In this document: in pieces, positions 44,251-53,076 of the stretch | How the letters are laid out: the number at the start of each line of letters is the position of its first letter | How positions within the stretch are numbered: position 1 is the first letter of the stretch | Assembly: GCA_016199985.1 (NCBI GenBank) | Contig: JACQFQ010000001.1 | Location: 1-53,076, forward strand | Length of the DNA stretch: 53,076 nucleotides | From: Verrucomicrobiota bacterium | Lineage (GTDB): Bacteria; Verrucomicrobiota; Verrucomicrobiia; Limisphaerales; UBA11320 | Direction of reading: 5' to 3' | Position numbers and translations under genes: made by a program | Notes under the pieces: model-generated | Told to the model about the DNA's origin: nothing | Databases searched by the model: none | What the model saw: only the letters and a program-made list of their open reading frames with translations

Positions 44251-45371
44251 CGGTGACAAGCGCGCTGCGACATTTTTATCAGGGCAAACGGGTGCTCATC
44301 ACCGGGCACCGCGGCTTTAAGGGCGGGTGGCTCGGGCTTTGGCTCCAGTCGCTCGGCGCGGAAGTGTGGGGCTGCGGGCTTCAGGCGCCGACATCCCCCT
44401 CCCTCCATGAGATCATTCGCAAGCGCGCGTTCGCGCGGGAGATCGACGCCGACATCGCCAACCTCTCGGAGGTCCGCCAAGCCGCGCGCGACGCCTCGCC
44501 CGACCTGATCTTCCATCTCGCCGCGCAACCGCTGGTCCGAAAATCCTACGCCGAGCCCCTGCTCACCTTCCAGGTGAACGCCCTCGGCACAGCGACATTG
44601 CTCGAGGGCGTAAGACTGAATCGCTGCCCCGCGAGCGTGGTGGTGGTCACAACCGACAAATGCTACGAGAACGTGGGCAAGGCCGAAGGCTATGCGGAGA
44701 CGGACCCGCTCGGCGGCCACGATGTATATTCCTCGAGCAAGGCCGCGGCGGAGCTGGCCGCGCAGTCCTGGCGCCGCAGCTTCTTCCAAACCGATCCGGG
44801 CCTCGGCGGAATCGCCACCGCGCGCGGCGGCAATGTCATCGGCGGCGGCGACTACGCGGAGGACCGGTTGGTGCCCGACGCGATTCGCGCGCTGATCGCG
44901 GGCCTGCCCATCCCCGTCCGCAACCCGTCCGCGACCCGCCCCTGGCAGCACGTCCTGGATTGCCTGAGCGGATATCTCTGGCTCGGCGCCCGCCTCGCGC
45001 AAACCACCAAGATCGACCCCATCCACGGCGCCTTCAACTTCGGCCCTCGCCCGCAGGAGAACAAGCCGGTCAAGGACGTCATTGAGGGCATCCTCAAGGC
45101 CTGGCCGGGGACCTGGAAGAACCTCGCCGCCCCCGGCGCGCCGCACGAGGCCTCGAAGCTCAACCTCTCCATCCATCGCGCGGCGGCTCTGCTGGGGTGG
45201 CGTCCGGTCTGGGGCTTCAGCGTCGCCGTGGACAAGACCGTTGAGTGGTATCATGCGAGACACGCCGCCAAACACGACGACATGGCGGCGTTCTCCCTCG
45301 AACAGATCCATGCCTATGAGTCCTCCGCCCGCGAACAGGGATTGCCTTGGGCGGCCCAGGGAGCGTCGTGA
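44247..45371 (+). CDS. rfbG: CDP-glucose 4,6-dehydratase
   Basis: Converts CDP-glucose to CDP-4-keto-6-deoxyglucose, the entry point of CDP-dideoxy- and 6-deoxysugars. The NAD-binding motif is [10 protein letters not shown], with the catalytic YSSSK and the [13 protein letters not shown] segment of the family. Length is 374 residues from the GTG at 44247 that overlaps the rfbF stop; a GTG two codons later is an alternative. The upstream open frame lies inside rfbF and is excluded. The stop overlaps the GTG of the methyltransferase gene that follows. Confidence 0.96.
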   Translation: MTVTSALRHFYQGKRVLITGHRGFKGGWLGLWLQSLGAEVWGCGLQAPTSPSLHEIIRKRAFAREIDADIANLSEVRQAARDASPDLIFHLAAQPLVRKSYAEPLLTFQVNALGTATLLEGVRLNRCPASVVVVTTDKCYENVGKAEGYAETDPLGGHDVYSSSKAAAELAAQSWRRSFFQTDPGLGGIATARGGNVIGGGDYAEDRLVPDAIRALIAGLPIPVRNPSATRPWQHVLDCLSGYLWLGARLAQTTKIDPIHGAFNFGPRPQENKPVKDVIEGILKAWPGTWKNLAAPGAPHEASKLNLSIHRAAALLGWRPVWGFSVAVDKTVEWYHARHAAKHDDMAAFSLEQIHAYESSAREQGLPWAAQGAS

Positions 45372-46603
45372 GCGCGGGAGCGTCGATCGCCTGCCGCGGC
45401 TGCGGAGGCTCCGAGCTCCGAACGGTCCTCGACCTCGGACTCCAGCCTCTCGCGAACAATCTCCTGCGTCCCGAGGACCTCAAACAGAAGGAGCCCCGGT
45501 TCCCTCTCGCGCTGCGCGTCTGCCCCGGGTGCTGGCTGATCCAGATCGGCGAGCTGGTCCCCCCCGTGAAGCTCTTCACCGAGTATCTCTACTTCTCCTC
45601 GTTTTCGGACGCGATGTTGCGCCACGCGGCGGCCGCCGCGACGAGGTATCGTCAGGAGTTTGAGCTGAACGCGTCGAGCTTCGTGGTCGAGATCGCCAGC
45701 AACGACGGCTATTTGCTGAAGAACTTTGTCGCCGCCGGGATCCCCTGCCTCGGCGTCGAACCCGCTCAAAACATCGCGCGAGTCGCGCGCGAAGCCGGCG
45801 TTCGAACCGAGACGGCGTTCTTCGGCCGGGACTTCGCCGCGGAGCTGGCCGAGCGCGAGCGAAAGGCGGATCTCATTCTCGGCAACAATGTGTTCGCGCA
45901 CGCTCCGGACATCCAGAACTTCATCCGTGGATTGAAGGAACTCCTGCGTCCCAGCGGCCGCGTGATCCTTGAGTTTCCGTACGCGGTGGAGTTTCTCGAG
46001 CGGCGCGAGTTCGACACGATCTACCACGAGCACGTTTTCTATTTCTCCCTCATCGCGCTGATCCCGCTCTTCCAACGGCACGGACTGCAGATCGACCACG
46101 TGGAGGCCCTGCCCATCCACGGAGGATCCCTGAGGCTCTTCGCGTCGCATGCCGGGGCGCGGCCGATTCAGGCCACGGTGGGCGCCATGCGGGATCAAGA
46201 GCTGAAGAAGGAGTTGAACACCCCCGCGCCGTATGGTCGCTTCGAGGCGGAGGTGACCCGCCTCGGAATGGATCTGCGCGCGCTGCTCGCCCGGCTGAAG
46301 GCGTCGGGCAGGACGATCGCGGCGTACGGGGCGTCTGCGAAGGGCAGCACGCTGCTGAACCATTTCGGCATCGGCTCGGAATCGCTGGACTTCGTCGCGG
46401 ACCGAAGCACACACAAGCAGGGGCGGCTTACGCCCGGCGTCCACCTGCCCATCGTGCCTCCTTCCGCCCTGCTGGAGCGCATGCCCGACTACACCCTCCT
46501 GCTGACCTGGAATTTCGCGGAGGAGATCCTGGCGCAGCAATCGGCTTATCGCGAGCGCGGCGGCCGGTTCATCATCCCGATCCCCGAAGTGAGGGAAGTG
46601 TGA
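45368..46603 (+). CDS. Sugar C-methyltransferase, SAM-dependent
   Basis: 411 residues from the GTG that overlaps the rfbG stop. An N-terminal zinc-binding region (C9/C12 in CRGCG and the CPGC pair near 52-55) matches Methyltransf_13. The SAM-binding fold has [12 protein letters not shown] and GVEPAQNIA, and a C-terminal Methyltransf_14 region has [17 protein letters not shown]. This three-part architecture is that of C-methyltransferases of NDP-4-keto-6-deoxysugars (TylCIII/NovU-like), which methylate the ring carbon next to the keto group. It therefore predicts a branched sugar. The upstream codons of the open frame were rejected. Confidence 0.92.
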   Translation: MSAGASIACRGCGGSELRTVLDLGLQPLANNLLRPEDLKQKEPRFPLALRVCPGCWLIQIGELVPPVKLFTEYLYFSSFSDAMLRHAAAAATRYRQEFELNASSFVVEIASNDGYLLKNFVAAGIPCLGVEPAQNIARVAREAGVRTETAFFGRDFAAELAERERKADLILGNNVFAHAPDIQNFIRGLKELLRPSGRVILEFPYAVEFLERREFDTIYHEHVFYFSLIALIPLFQRHGLQIDHVEALPIHGGSLRLFASHAGARPIQATVGAMRDQELKKELNTPAPYGRFEAEVTRLGMDLRALLARLKASGRTIAAYGASAKGSTLLNHFGIGSESLDFVADRSTHKQGRLTPGVHLPIVPPSALLERMPDYTLLLTWNFAEEILAQQSAYRERGGRFIIPIPEVREV

Positions 46604-46622
46604 GCGGGTCGCGCGCCATCCC

Positions 46623-47153
46623 ATGAAGTTCATCCCCTCTCATCTGCAAGGCCTGCGCCTGATCGAGCTCGAGCCTCGCGACGACGCGCGGGGGAGCTTT
46701 GCGCGCACGTACTGCGAACGGGAGTTCGAGGCGCAAGGGTTGAACACCCGATGGGCTCAGTGCAACAGCACGCTCACCCGCCGGCGCGGGAGCATCCGCG
46801 GGCTTCACTACCAGGCCGAACCGCGTTCGGAGAGCAAGCTGATCCGTTGCGTGGCGGGACGCGTCTTTGACGTCGTGGTCGATATCCGGAAAGACTCGCC
46901 GACGTACGGCCAGCACGCCGCGTTCGAGCTTTCGTCGGCCGGCGCCCGACAGCTCTATGTTCCCGCCGGCTTCGCGCATGGGTTTCAGTGTTTGGAGGAC
47001 AACTGCGAGCTGTTCTATCAGATGTCGGAGTTCTACCACCCCGACCTTGCCCGGGGCGTGCGGTGGAATGATCCCGCGTTGAGGATCCAATGGCCGCTGG
47101 AAGTCACCGACCTCTCCGACCGCGACCGCGACCTCCCCCTGCTCGGCGCATAG
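46623..47153 (+). CDS. rfbC: NDP-4-dehydro-6-deoxysugar 3,5-epimerase (RfbC family)
   Basis: 176-residue cupin of the dTDP-4-dehydrorhamnose 3,5-epimerase family. The catalytic His sits in RGLHYQ, the catalytic Asp in DIRKDSPTYG and the key Tyr in LFYQMSEFYHP. The core PAGFAHGFQCLEDNCE is intact. In dTDP-rhamnose synthesis it epimerises C3 and C5; here, following rfbFG and a C-methyltransferase, it probably acts on a CDP-linked 4-keto sugar, epimerising C5 and perhaps C3. No reductase (rfbD-like) follows in the window, so the pathway is incomplete here. Confidence 0.93.
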   Translation: MKFIPSHLQGLRLIELEPRDDARGSFARTYCEREFEAQGLNTRWAQCNSTLTRRRGSIRGLHYQAEPRSESKLIRCVAGRVFDVVVDIRKDSPTYGQHAAFELSSAGARQLYVPAGFAHGFQCLEDNCELFYQMSEFYHPDLARGVRWNDPALRIQWPLEVTDLSDRDRDLPLLGA

Positions 47154-47291
47154 GAGCCAAGCCGGGGGGATGCGGCCCGCGAAGGCTTGCCGCGTGGAAC
47201 GTTTACCTCCTGCCCCAATGCTCCAGGGGGCGGCCCAATCGGATCCAGGTCCGCAACTATACCGACGGAAAGGAAACCTCTGAGAACACGA

Positions 47292-47450
47292 TCATGGCTT
47301 TTCTGCCACGGTTTTCTCGTTCTTGACGACATATATCGGAGTCCCATGGGCTCGCGCCACTTTGCGGGCGGCCTTCGCGGCGCGCCGCAAGGCTTGTCCC
47401 ACACTGGCGACAAACCCCTCCGTGCGCTTCTTCTCGAACGATTGTTTCAT
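47292..47450 (-). CDS. Small basic protein, 52 residues
   Basis: A short gene starting MKQSFEKKRTEGFVASVG, continuing through an Ala-, Arg- and Lys-rich helix (QALRRAAKAARKVARAHGTP) and ending VVKNEKTVAEKP. An AGGA site (TCCT at 47457-47460 on the plus strand) lies six bases before the ATG, the best support that it is real. It sits in the 397-base gap between rfbC and the CotH gene. The C-terminal pattern (GTPIYVVKNEKTVAEKP) looks like short proteins I have seen annotated as hypothetical in Verrucomicrobiota. DNA or RNA binding is a guess from charge. Confidence 0.7.
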   Translation of the reverse strand: MKQSFEKKRTEGFVASVGQALRRAAKAARKVARAHGTPIYVVKNEKTVAEKP

Positions 47451-47550
47451 CGGTAGTCCTGGGTTGGTCGGGGTCTGGGGCCTGAATTGTCATAAACCGC
47501 CGACGCGTCAGCGAGTAATCGGTAGACGGTCTGAAAGTTCGTCCGTGTCA

Positions 47551-50500
47551 TCATCGAAGCCGAACTCTAAGCCGAAAAAACATCCGCCCTCGCCACTGAG
47601 GGTCCACCGACCACCTGAGCGTTTCCACATCCCCCACCAAGGAGGACTCCGGAGCGGGCCATCCCGTCGCCGGGAGCCAGCTCGAGAGATTCTCCGAGGT
47701 CTCCCAGAACCACTCCGCCTGGTCCGCCTTGACAGAATGTCGCACGGAAAAACGCAGCGCGCCATGGCCATCGGCCGCCAGCTCGGCGCCGCCGGCAGGG
47801 CCGGCTCGCGGATCCGAATCGCTCGTCCCCAGAAAATACTCGACCAACGCGGACACCCCGTCGCCGTCATTGTCAGCCAGCGGATCTCCACGAAAAGCAA
47901 GGCCGTCATCCGCGCCGGGAGTTCCGCCCGCCACAAAACTCGCGCGCCAGCTCAGGGGATCCGAGGGATCCGACAGATGATCGGAGTGGATCAACGTCAG
48001 CGAGCGGTCTCCTCCGCTCGCGGCGGCGGGCCAGGGCGGCGTGGAGTCGTATCGAAACCGGGCGATCATCACGCCCGAAGGCGCGAGCAGATGCACCCAG
48101 TCGCCCGAGTTCGACAACTGCCCGTCGAACAGCCCCATCACGGGAAGCCCCGTCCCGTAGCGCGCCTCGAACGCGGCCCGGTTCCTCACGACAACAGCCC
48201 GCTGCCCGGGAGCAAGAACCGTCTCGTTGGTGAAGGCAAAATCAACGCCCCCTGACAAGCGCCCGCCGCCCAGCGGCGCATACTGCGTGGCGGAGGAGTT
48301 CCACACTTCCACGAACTCCTCATCCTCGGTCCGGGCAGGGTGGTAATGAATCTCCGACACGACCACGGCGTTGGAGGGCGCGACGTACGCCGTCGTGAGA
48401 AAGCGGCCGGACAGCGGAGGCGATGGCGCGGCGTTGACCAACCGCTGCGCGCGAATCTCCATCGGGCCCGCAACGCGAACAGGTCCGGTGTAGGAAATGC
48501 CGCCCGGGGCGACCAGCCCAGCGGGCGTGAGCGGGTTTTCGCCGTTGGTGCTGTAGTAAATCGGCGCGACGCCGGTGATTCGCGCGAGACTCCCCGATAT
48601 CACGATCCCCCCCATCGGCGTCATCGTCAGAACCCGGGTCGCCGGCGAGCCGTAAAGCCCCACGGAGCGGAACCGGTTCAACGCGATGTCGTGGTTGAGC
48701 GGCCAGTAGCTGATTCGCATCCAGTTCATCTCGGCAAGCCAGTCGCTGCGCTTCAGCGGAACAGTCTGACGGCTGTCCCCCCATCGCGCCGATTCCGCGA
48801 CGATCGCGTGGTCGATCTCGCCCCTCCGACGCTCCCATCGGGCGGTGTTCTGCGAAGGCGTCAGAATGCCCGTGCCTGTGGTGAGGGCCAGAACGCGCGC
48901 CGAGAAGCGAGCCTGGAAGAGCGGGTTGTCGCGCAGCTTCGCATACAAGAACGCCGGCGAATCCGTGGGACCGGTCACCGCCTCGAATCGCTCCCCGGTG
49001 TACGTCGTGGTAATGCTTAGGGAAATGTTGGAGATCTCCTGATCCCAAGGAAAGAATCGAAAGCCTTCACTGGCGGGCCCGCGACGCCGGCCGCTCCACC
49101 AGTTGTGATTCGGCCAGTCGATCGCGCCCGAATAAATGTGGAGGATCATGTAGTCGATCAGGCTGTCCATGTTCAGGTACACGGGATAAAGCGAGTTCAA
49201 GGTTCCATCGGGGTTTCTTCCCTGAATCCGCCAAAAGGCAGCCTCCGTCGCAAGCCCCGCGCTCGCCATCGCGATCATCTCATTCCACGCGGTCTTGTTT
49301 CCGCTCTCGACCTCGCCCACATCCTTGATCACGTCCCATTCCTCCGGGGAGCCTCCATAGTTCTGCGACAACCAGACAGGCTCGGTTCTTTCCGCGAGAT
49401 TGTACATCCCCCAATACAGCCCGTTGAGAAACAGATGGACGTACCGGCTATGCCCGCAGGGCCAGCCCAAGGCTTGCGCCGTGTCCTTGATCCAGACGTC
49501 CCGCATGTATGTGGCCTTCGGACGCGTCCACGGCTCGGCGTCCTCGACCGCCCATCCGTCCGTCGAGCAAGCGCGCAGCGTCAACTCGTTGAATGTGGTG
49601 ACTCGCGTGTCATCCAACAGGCGATAGTCCAGGCGCGATGGGCCGTACTCCTTCGTGAACCCCATGCGAAAGCTATGCTTCTTCGCGTGCCAATGCTGGC
49701 GGCTCAGTCCCCCATGAATTCGAATGCCCGCGTCGATTTGAAATCCCGGCTTACCGTCCGGGAAGATCAGCTCCGCCGAAGCCGGCCGAACCCACTGTCC
49801 GCCCTGGGCGGCGCTGTTGGGATAAATGCCCGTGACGGGATCAAACAGATTGCTGACATCCATGCTGACGCACATGGCCGGCAGCGAGAGAATGGCGTCC
49901 TTCACCGAATAGCCCGCCGTCGTGGCCTTCGTGATTTTGGGATCCATCTCGTAATCCGCGGGCACGGCCTGACCCGGGACGGGGCCGTAAGCGCCATAGA
50001 CGCCCCACGTCGCGGGAAAACCGGCGGGCTTGGCGGGCTGAGCACTCACCAGGCCCGCGAACACGTAGCTGTGCGTCTGAACCTCGGACGGCGCATAATC
50101 CTCTTTGATCGCGAACACCCGAAGAACGCCAGAGTTGGTCACCGTCACAGTGACAGACGGCGGAGTGTTCGAGTCGGGCGGGCGGATCACCCATCCGTGG
50201 GAAAGGGTGGGAAGGCTCCCATCCGTTGTGTAAACCAGGGTGGCCCCGAGCGTCGGAGACGTGATCTTCACGGAAACGGGGGCGTCGAAGAACCCACGCC
50301 CCGGACTAAGAGCCGGCGAGTCAACGAAGCCCTGCACGCCCGCGTTGTTCTCACGCATCGGCGTCGGAGACGGAAAGTATCGAGCGGGAAGCGCCTGGCC
50401 GCCGACGAGCTCCACATTCAGCAGAAAGTCGGAGCCGGCCGCAGTGTCGTTGTATCCCGCCACGGCCAGAATGTTCGCTCCGGGGCGCAACAATCCGATC

Positions 50501-52092
50501 GAGCCGCCCAGGTCCATCTCCGCCGGCGTCAAGCCGTCAAACTTTGCGCGGCGGCTGGTGACAGGAACATTGCGACGCGCGACCTCCACACCGTTGATCC
50601 ACGCAACGAACCCATCATCGTAACGCGCGCGCAGCGAGAGCGCGTCGAGCGGGAGGATGTCGGAGAAGGCAAAGGACGCGCGCATCCATGCCCTGGCGCT
50701 GATGTTGCGCATCGGCGCGCCAAGATCCGTGACGATGTAGGGCCTGTAGCTGCCCACCGAAAGCGGCGACATGCCGCCGGCCAGCAACACGATGTCCGAC
50801 GAGGAAAGAGCGCCGGCCCAGACAGCGACGTCGTCGAGCTTCCCGGGATAGCTGATGCCCCCGTTCGGCGCGCTGCCCAGCCAGAGCGCCTTGATGGCCT
50901 TCAGGGGAATCGCGCCGGATCCCTCGTGCCATAGCGCGCCGTTCTGCCAGATTTCCTTGCGCGGTCCGTCCTTCAGAAACACGTAGTGATTCCAGCGTCC
51001 GCGCCACTTCGTCGTGTCGAGTTCCTGGCGCGAGATGCGAGTGTCGTTGCCGCAGCAGCCCGCGGTGTCGAAATAGATCACCGAATCGGACCAAGGCAGA
51101 TGCGCCATCGCCGCGCGCGAGTCGACTCCGGCAAGGCCGCTGTCGAACCAGAACGCGCAGTTCGCCAGGGGCAGCTGCGGGCCGCCGAACGCCCAAAGGC
51201 TCACAGTCAACTGGTCGAGCGTCGCGACGAGATCGAACGCGCCGGCGCCCGCGGCGTCGACGCGCACCGAGGAGTTCTTGCCGCCCGCGCCGAAGTCCAT
51301 GGCTCGGTCCCCGACCAGCCCTGTTCGCCCGCCTCCGTCGGCGGTGAACGCCGCAGGCGAAACGACCGCTCCGTGGGAGTGTCGGGGACTGGAGTCGAGG
51401 GCGACTCCGGGCGCGCTCGCGTCGTTGAAATCCCAGTAGCCCAGCAGCGTCGCGTTGCCCCCGCTGGATAAATCATCATAGCCGGCGCGTGTTGTGCCAA
51501 CGATCCAACCGACGTCGGAGAAGGGCTCATCGGCGGGAGCCCCGGTCCATCGAAGGCCCGCGTCGCCCGCGGCGGGCACGAGAATTCGCGCCGGCCCTCC
51601 ATTGGTCACGAAGGCCGGCAAGGACGCCCGGAACCCGACGCCGTACGAGACGTCCGGGTATTGAGGAGGGAAAGCGGGCGCGAACACGGAGGCCGGCTTG
51701 TTCCCTGTCGGAGGATAGAAAGCGAGGAACTCGCCCTCCTTCTTCAGGGTGAAGTTCGTGTGCAGCTCAGCGCCCGCGCCCGCCCGGTTTTTCCCGGAGG
51801 CGAAGACGATAAGACGTCCGCCCGGAGGCACAACGACCCCTGCTGGAAAAGACCACTTCGAACGTTGGGACGCGTTATCCGTCAACCGCCAGCCAGCCAG
51901 ATCGGCCGGCGTTGCGTCGGGATTGGTGATTTCGATCCAATCGGAGTAGTCGCCGTCCTGATCGGCAAGCGTGGCGGTATTGTCCGCCATGAACTCGGAG
52001 ATGAAAGGCGCCGCGTTCGTCGCTACTCCGTTCATGAACAGGATCCCCAGGGCGGTGAGCGGCCCTGCGAGGAGTGGCAAACGAAACAACAT
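47551..52092 (-). CDS. Giant secreted LTD/LamG/CotH protein
   Basis: 1513 residues. A signal peptide (MLFRLPLLAGPLTALGILFM) leads to a lamin-tail domain near 25-130 (ISEFMADNTATLADQDGDYS, DWIEITN), a LamG-like concanavalin domain (~230-430), an FN3/CHB_HEX_C-like domain (~590-680, LVYTTDGSLPTLS), a CotH kinase domain (~730-1120: HGGLSRQHWHAKKHSFRM, NELTLRACSTDGW, FFPWDQEIS), another CHB_HEX-like domain and a second lamin-tail domain (VVSEIHYHPARTEDEEFVEV). CotH proteins are secreted protein kinases in spore coats. This arrangement is common in Verrucomicrobiota but its substrate is unknown. No PEP-CTERM or sortase signal was found. Confidence 0.93.
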   Translation of the reverse strand: MLFRLPLLAGPLTALGILFMNGVATNAAPFISEFMADNTATLADQDGDYSDWIEITNPDATPADLAGWRLTDNASQRSKWSFPAGVVVPPGGRLIVFASGKNRAGAGAELHTNFTLKKEGEFLAFYPPTGNKPASVFAPAFPPQYPDVSYGVGFRASLPAFVTNGGPARILVPAAGDAGLRWTGAPADEPFSDVGWIVGTTRAGYDDLSSGGNATLLGYWDFNDASAPGVALDSSPRHSHGAVVSPAAFTADGGGRTGLVGDRAMDFGAGGKNSSVRVDAAGAGAFDLVATLDQLTVSLWAFGGPQLPLANCAFWFDSGLAGVDSRAAMAHLPWSDSVIYFDTAGCCGNDTRISRQELDTTKWRGRWNHYVFLKDGPRKEIWQNGALWHEGSGAIPLKAIKALWLGSAPNGGISYPGKLDDVAVWAGALSSSDIVLLAGGMSPLSVGSYRPYIVTDLGAPMRNISARAWMRASFAFSDILPLDALSLRARYDDGFVAWINGVEVARRNVPVTSRRAKFDGLTPAEMDLGGSIGLLRPGANILAVAGYNDTAAGSDFLLNVELVGGQALPARYFPSPTPMRENNAGVQGFVDSPALSPGRGFFDAPVSVKITSPTLGATLVYTTDGSLPTLSHGWVIRPPDSNTPPSVTVTVTNSGVLRVFAIKEDYAPSEVQTHSYVFAGLVSAQPAKPAGFPATWGVYGAYGPVPGQAVPADYEMDPKITKATTAGYSVKDAILSLPAMCVSMDVSNLFDPVTGIYPNSAAQGGQWVRPASAELIFPDGKPGFQIDAGIRIHGGLSRQHWHAKKHSFRMGFTKEYGPSRLDYRLLDDTRVTTFNELTLRACSTDGWAVEDAEPWTRPKATYMRDVWIKDTAQALGWPCGHSRYVHLFLNGLYWGMYNLAERTEPVWLSQNYGGSPEEWDVIKDVGEVESGNKTAWNEMIAMASAGLATEAAFWRIQGRNPDGTLNSLYPVYLNMDSLIDYMILHIYSGAIDWPNHNWWSGRRRGPASEGFRFFPWDQEISNISLSITTTYTGERFEAVTGPTDSPAFLYAKLRDNPLFQARFSARVLALTTGTGILTPSQNTARWERRRGEIDHAIVAESARWGDSRQTVPLKRSDWLAEMNWMRISYWPLNHDIALNRFRSVGLYGSPATRVLTMTPMGGIVISGSLARITGVAPIYYSTNGENPLTPAGLVAPGGISYTGPVRVAGPMEIRAQRLVNAAPSPPLSGRFLTTAYVAPSNAVVVSEIHYHPARTEDEEFVEVWNSSATQYAPLGGGRLSGGVDFAFTNETVLAPGQRAVVVRNRAAFEARYGTGLPVMGLFDGQLSNSGDWVHLLAPSGVMIARFRYDSTPPWPAAASGGDRSLTLIHSDHLSDPSDPLSWRASFVAGGTPGADDGLAFRGDPLADNDGDGVSALVEYFLGTSDSDPRAGPAGGAELAADGHGALRFSVRHSVKADQAEWFWETSENLSSWLPATGWPAPESSLVGDVETLRWSVDPQWRGRMFFRLRVRLR

Positions 52093-52280
52093 ACGGATCG
52101 CCCACTGTAAGCCACGAACCCGCCCCTTGTCACGCGCTGGTCTGGTCTCCGTTCTCTCCCCAAGTCCTGGTCCTACTCGTCATCTCAACGCCAATCCCGG
52201 CCTTGCTCAGGTCACCGGGGGCGACGGATAACGGTCACGGGCAGGAGGAGCAGGAGATCAGGGCCCGACAAGAACCCGTC

Positions 52281-52862
52281 TTACTTCCCCGCCTTCTTGC
52301 CCGTGTATTCCATGAAGGGCATCCAGGAACTGCCCTCGTCGGCGGAGAGCTCCCACTTGGACGTAAACTGCTTGTGGTCGACGGTGAATGTTGCCGTGGC
52401 TCTGGCAAGCATCAGCCTCCCCTTGCCGTCCGTCAGCCGATAGCTGAACCCAATTCCCTTGTCGCCGAACGTGTCAGTTCCAATCATCTGGCTTCCGTCG
52501 TTCATGAACATGTAGGTCCTGTGGCTCTTGCTCGCGAGATCATAGGTGTGGATCTCGATTCCCTGGGCGAGGCCGAGCGGGTTCTTCTCCTCCCATTTGG
52601 TTTCGAGCGCGAACCCGTCCAGGATGAAGCGCGACACGAGTTTGCCCTTGAACTTCTCCTTGGGGCCGAGAGGCGTGGCAAACGTCTCGCCCTCGTAGGT
52701 CCAGGTCCCGGCGAAGATCCCCATCTTCTTGTGCTCCGGTCCGGGTTTGACGACTTGGACCGCGGGGACCGGTGTCTCCGCCAGAGCGGAATGATGCGAG
52801 GCGAGCAGGCATATCGAGGCGCCGAAGCCGAGGAGTCGAGCGGTCAGGTCGATGTTTTTCAT
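52281..52862 (-). CDS. DUF1579-family secreted protein
   Basis: 193 residues with a signal sequence ending near SALAE (MKNIDLTARLLGFGASICLL). The mature part carries the DUF1579 core: GIFAGTWTYEGETFATP, LDGFALETKWEEKNPLG, YDLASKSHRTYMFMNDG and KQFTSKWELSADEGSSWMPF. DUF1579 proteins are lipocalin-like beta-barrels of unknown function, abundant in planctomycetes and Verrucomicrobiota. It is presumably periplasmic. A 188-base gap separates it from the upstream start of the CotH gene, with no clear operon link. Confidence 0.92.
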   Translation of the reverse strand: MKNIDLTARLLGFGASICLLASHHSALAETPVPAVQVVKPGPEHKKMGIFAGTWTYEGETFATPLGPKEKFKGKLVSRFILDGFALETKWEEKNPLGLAQGIEIHTYDLASKSHRTYMFMNDGSQMIGTDTFGDKGIGFSYRLTDGKGRLMLARATATFTVDHKQFTSKWELSADEGSSWMPFMEYTGKKAGK

Positions 52863-53076
52863 AGGATGGATGTCTTCACATAGTCGTGGCGGCCGCCAAC
52901 TGGCAAGAGAATCTCCTTTGGAGTCCGCGCCTCACCACGGTTCTTTGTTGGTGATTGATAACCAGCTGAGTTTGCCCGGAGTTAAGTTTTTTATAGACAA
53001 AAGGCGCTGGTAGGCGCACTTTATCCTGGCATGAAAGGCACTTCTACGGTCAATCGGGTGGGTTCAGCACACCGGT
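52863..53076. other. Terminal region without a complete gene
   Basis: Holds the promoter side of the DUF1579 gene and an AT-rich stretch near 52986-53000. An ATG at 53031 opens a frame (MKGTSTVNRVGSAHR) that runs off the window. It may be the start of a gene or a copy of a dispersed repeat; nothing supports a choice. Confidence 0.4.

Noticed and set aside
47323..48255. 310-codon plus-strand frame at the CotH 3' end
   Set aside because: Overlaps the CotH gene and the better supported small protein; residue composition is arginine- and proline-rich shadow type.

Overview
The window is a GC-rich, densely coded bacterial chromosome segment. I infer a member of the Verrucomicrobiota (Pedosphaera/Limisphaera-like lineages). 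The reasons are the protein types present: a secreted LTD/LamG/CotH protein, a CRTAC1-type FG-GAP/ASPIC protein, a 'tail fiber domain' S74 protein with a TYQG-type N-terminus, and a DUF5117-like metalloprotease. No rRNA, tRNA or CRISPR array was seen, so the taxonomy rests on protein impressions only.

Layout. 1-1879: a complete IS4-family insertion sequence whose two genes diverge from a perfect-arm palindrome and end inside the terminal inverted repeats. 1942-3414: a lipoprotein with helical repeats. 3631-13123: gatB followed by five genes forming a MoxR AAA+ / bpX / vWA / beta-propeller ternary cassette, mostly joined by 4-nt start/stop overlaps. This is the most interesting system in the window. 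13120-16261: FmdB-type zinc ribbon, HflX GTPase and an orphan GspE/PilT-type secretion ATPase. 16289-20607: an ABC exporter pair (FtsX/MacB-type permease plus LolD-type ATPase). 20757-26788: lipA, eno with a clear terminator, a large secreted zinc metalloprotease and an SDR dehydrogenase. 26949-30323: a secreted protein with decapeptide repeats, FG-GAP blades and a C-terminal S74 intramolecular chaperone. 30418-33100: an AAA_14/DUF4143 ATPase and a CitMHS_2/NhaD-like antiporter. 33331-38106: a PocR-AraC regulator, SDR, def, a PfkB kinase and parB. 38106-42272: an FHA/zinc-finger protein, DUF309, and a secreted FG-GAP/ASPIC protein whose stop overlaps a stand-alone LytTR DNA-binding gene. 42294-47153: nucleotide-sugar genes (gmd on the minus strand; rfbF, rfbG, a C-methyltransferase and rfbC on the plus strand). 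47292-52862: a 52-residue basic protein, a 1513-residue LTD/LamG/CotH protein and a DUF1579 secreted protein. The last ~210 bases hold no complete gene.

How the parts fit. The MoxR cassette has a RavA-like MoxR ATPase, a vWA partner fused to a beta-propeller, a second propeller protein with an alpha-solenoid, and two small bpX-type proteins. This matches the MoxR-vWA-beta-propeller ternary systems proposed from comparative genomics as NTP-dependent threshold or conflict systems; to my knowledge they have no settled experimental function. The rfbF-rfbG-methyltransferase-rfbC run predicts a CDP-linked 6-deoxy, C-methyl-branched sugar. Several secreted proteins (CotH, CRTAC1-type, S74, metalloprotease) point to a cell that invests in large surface or exported repeat proteins.
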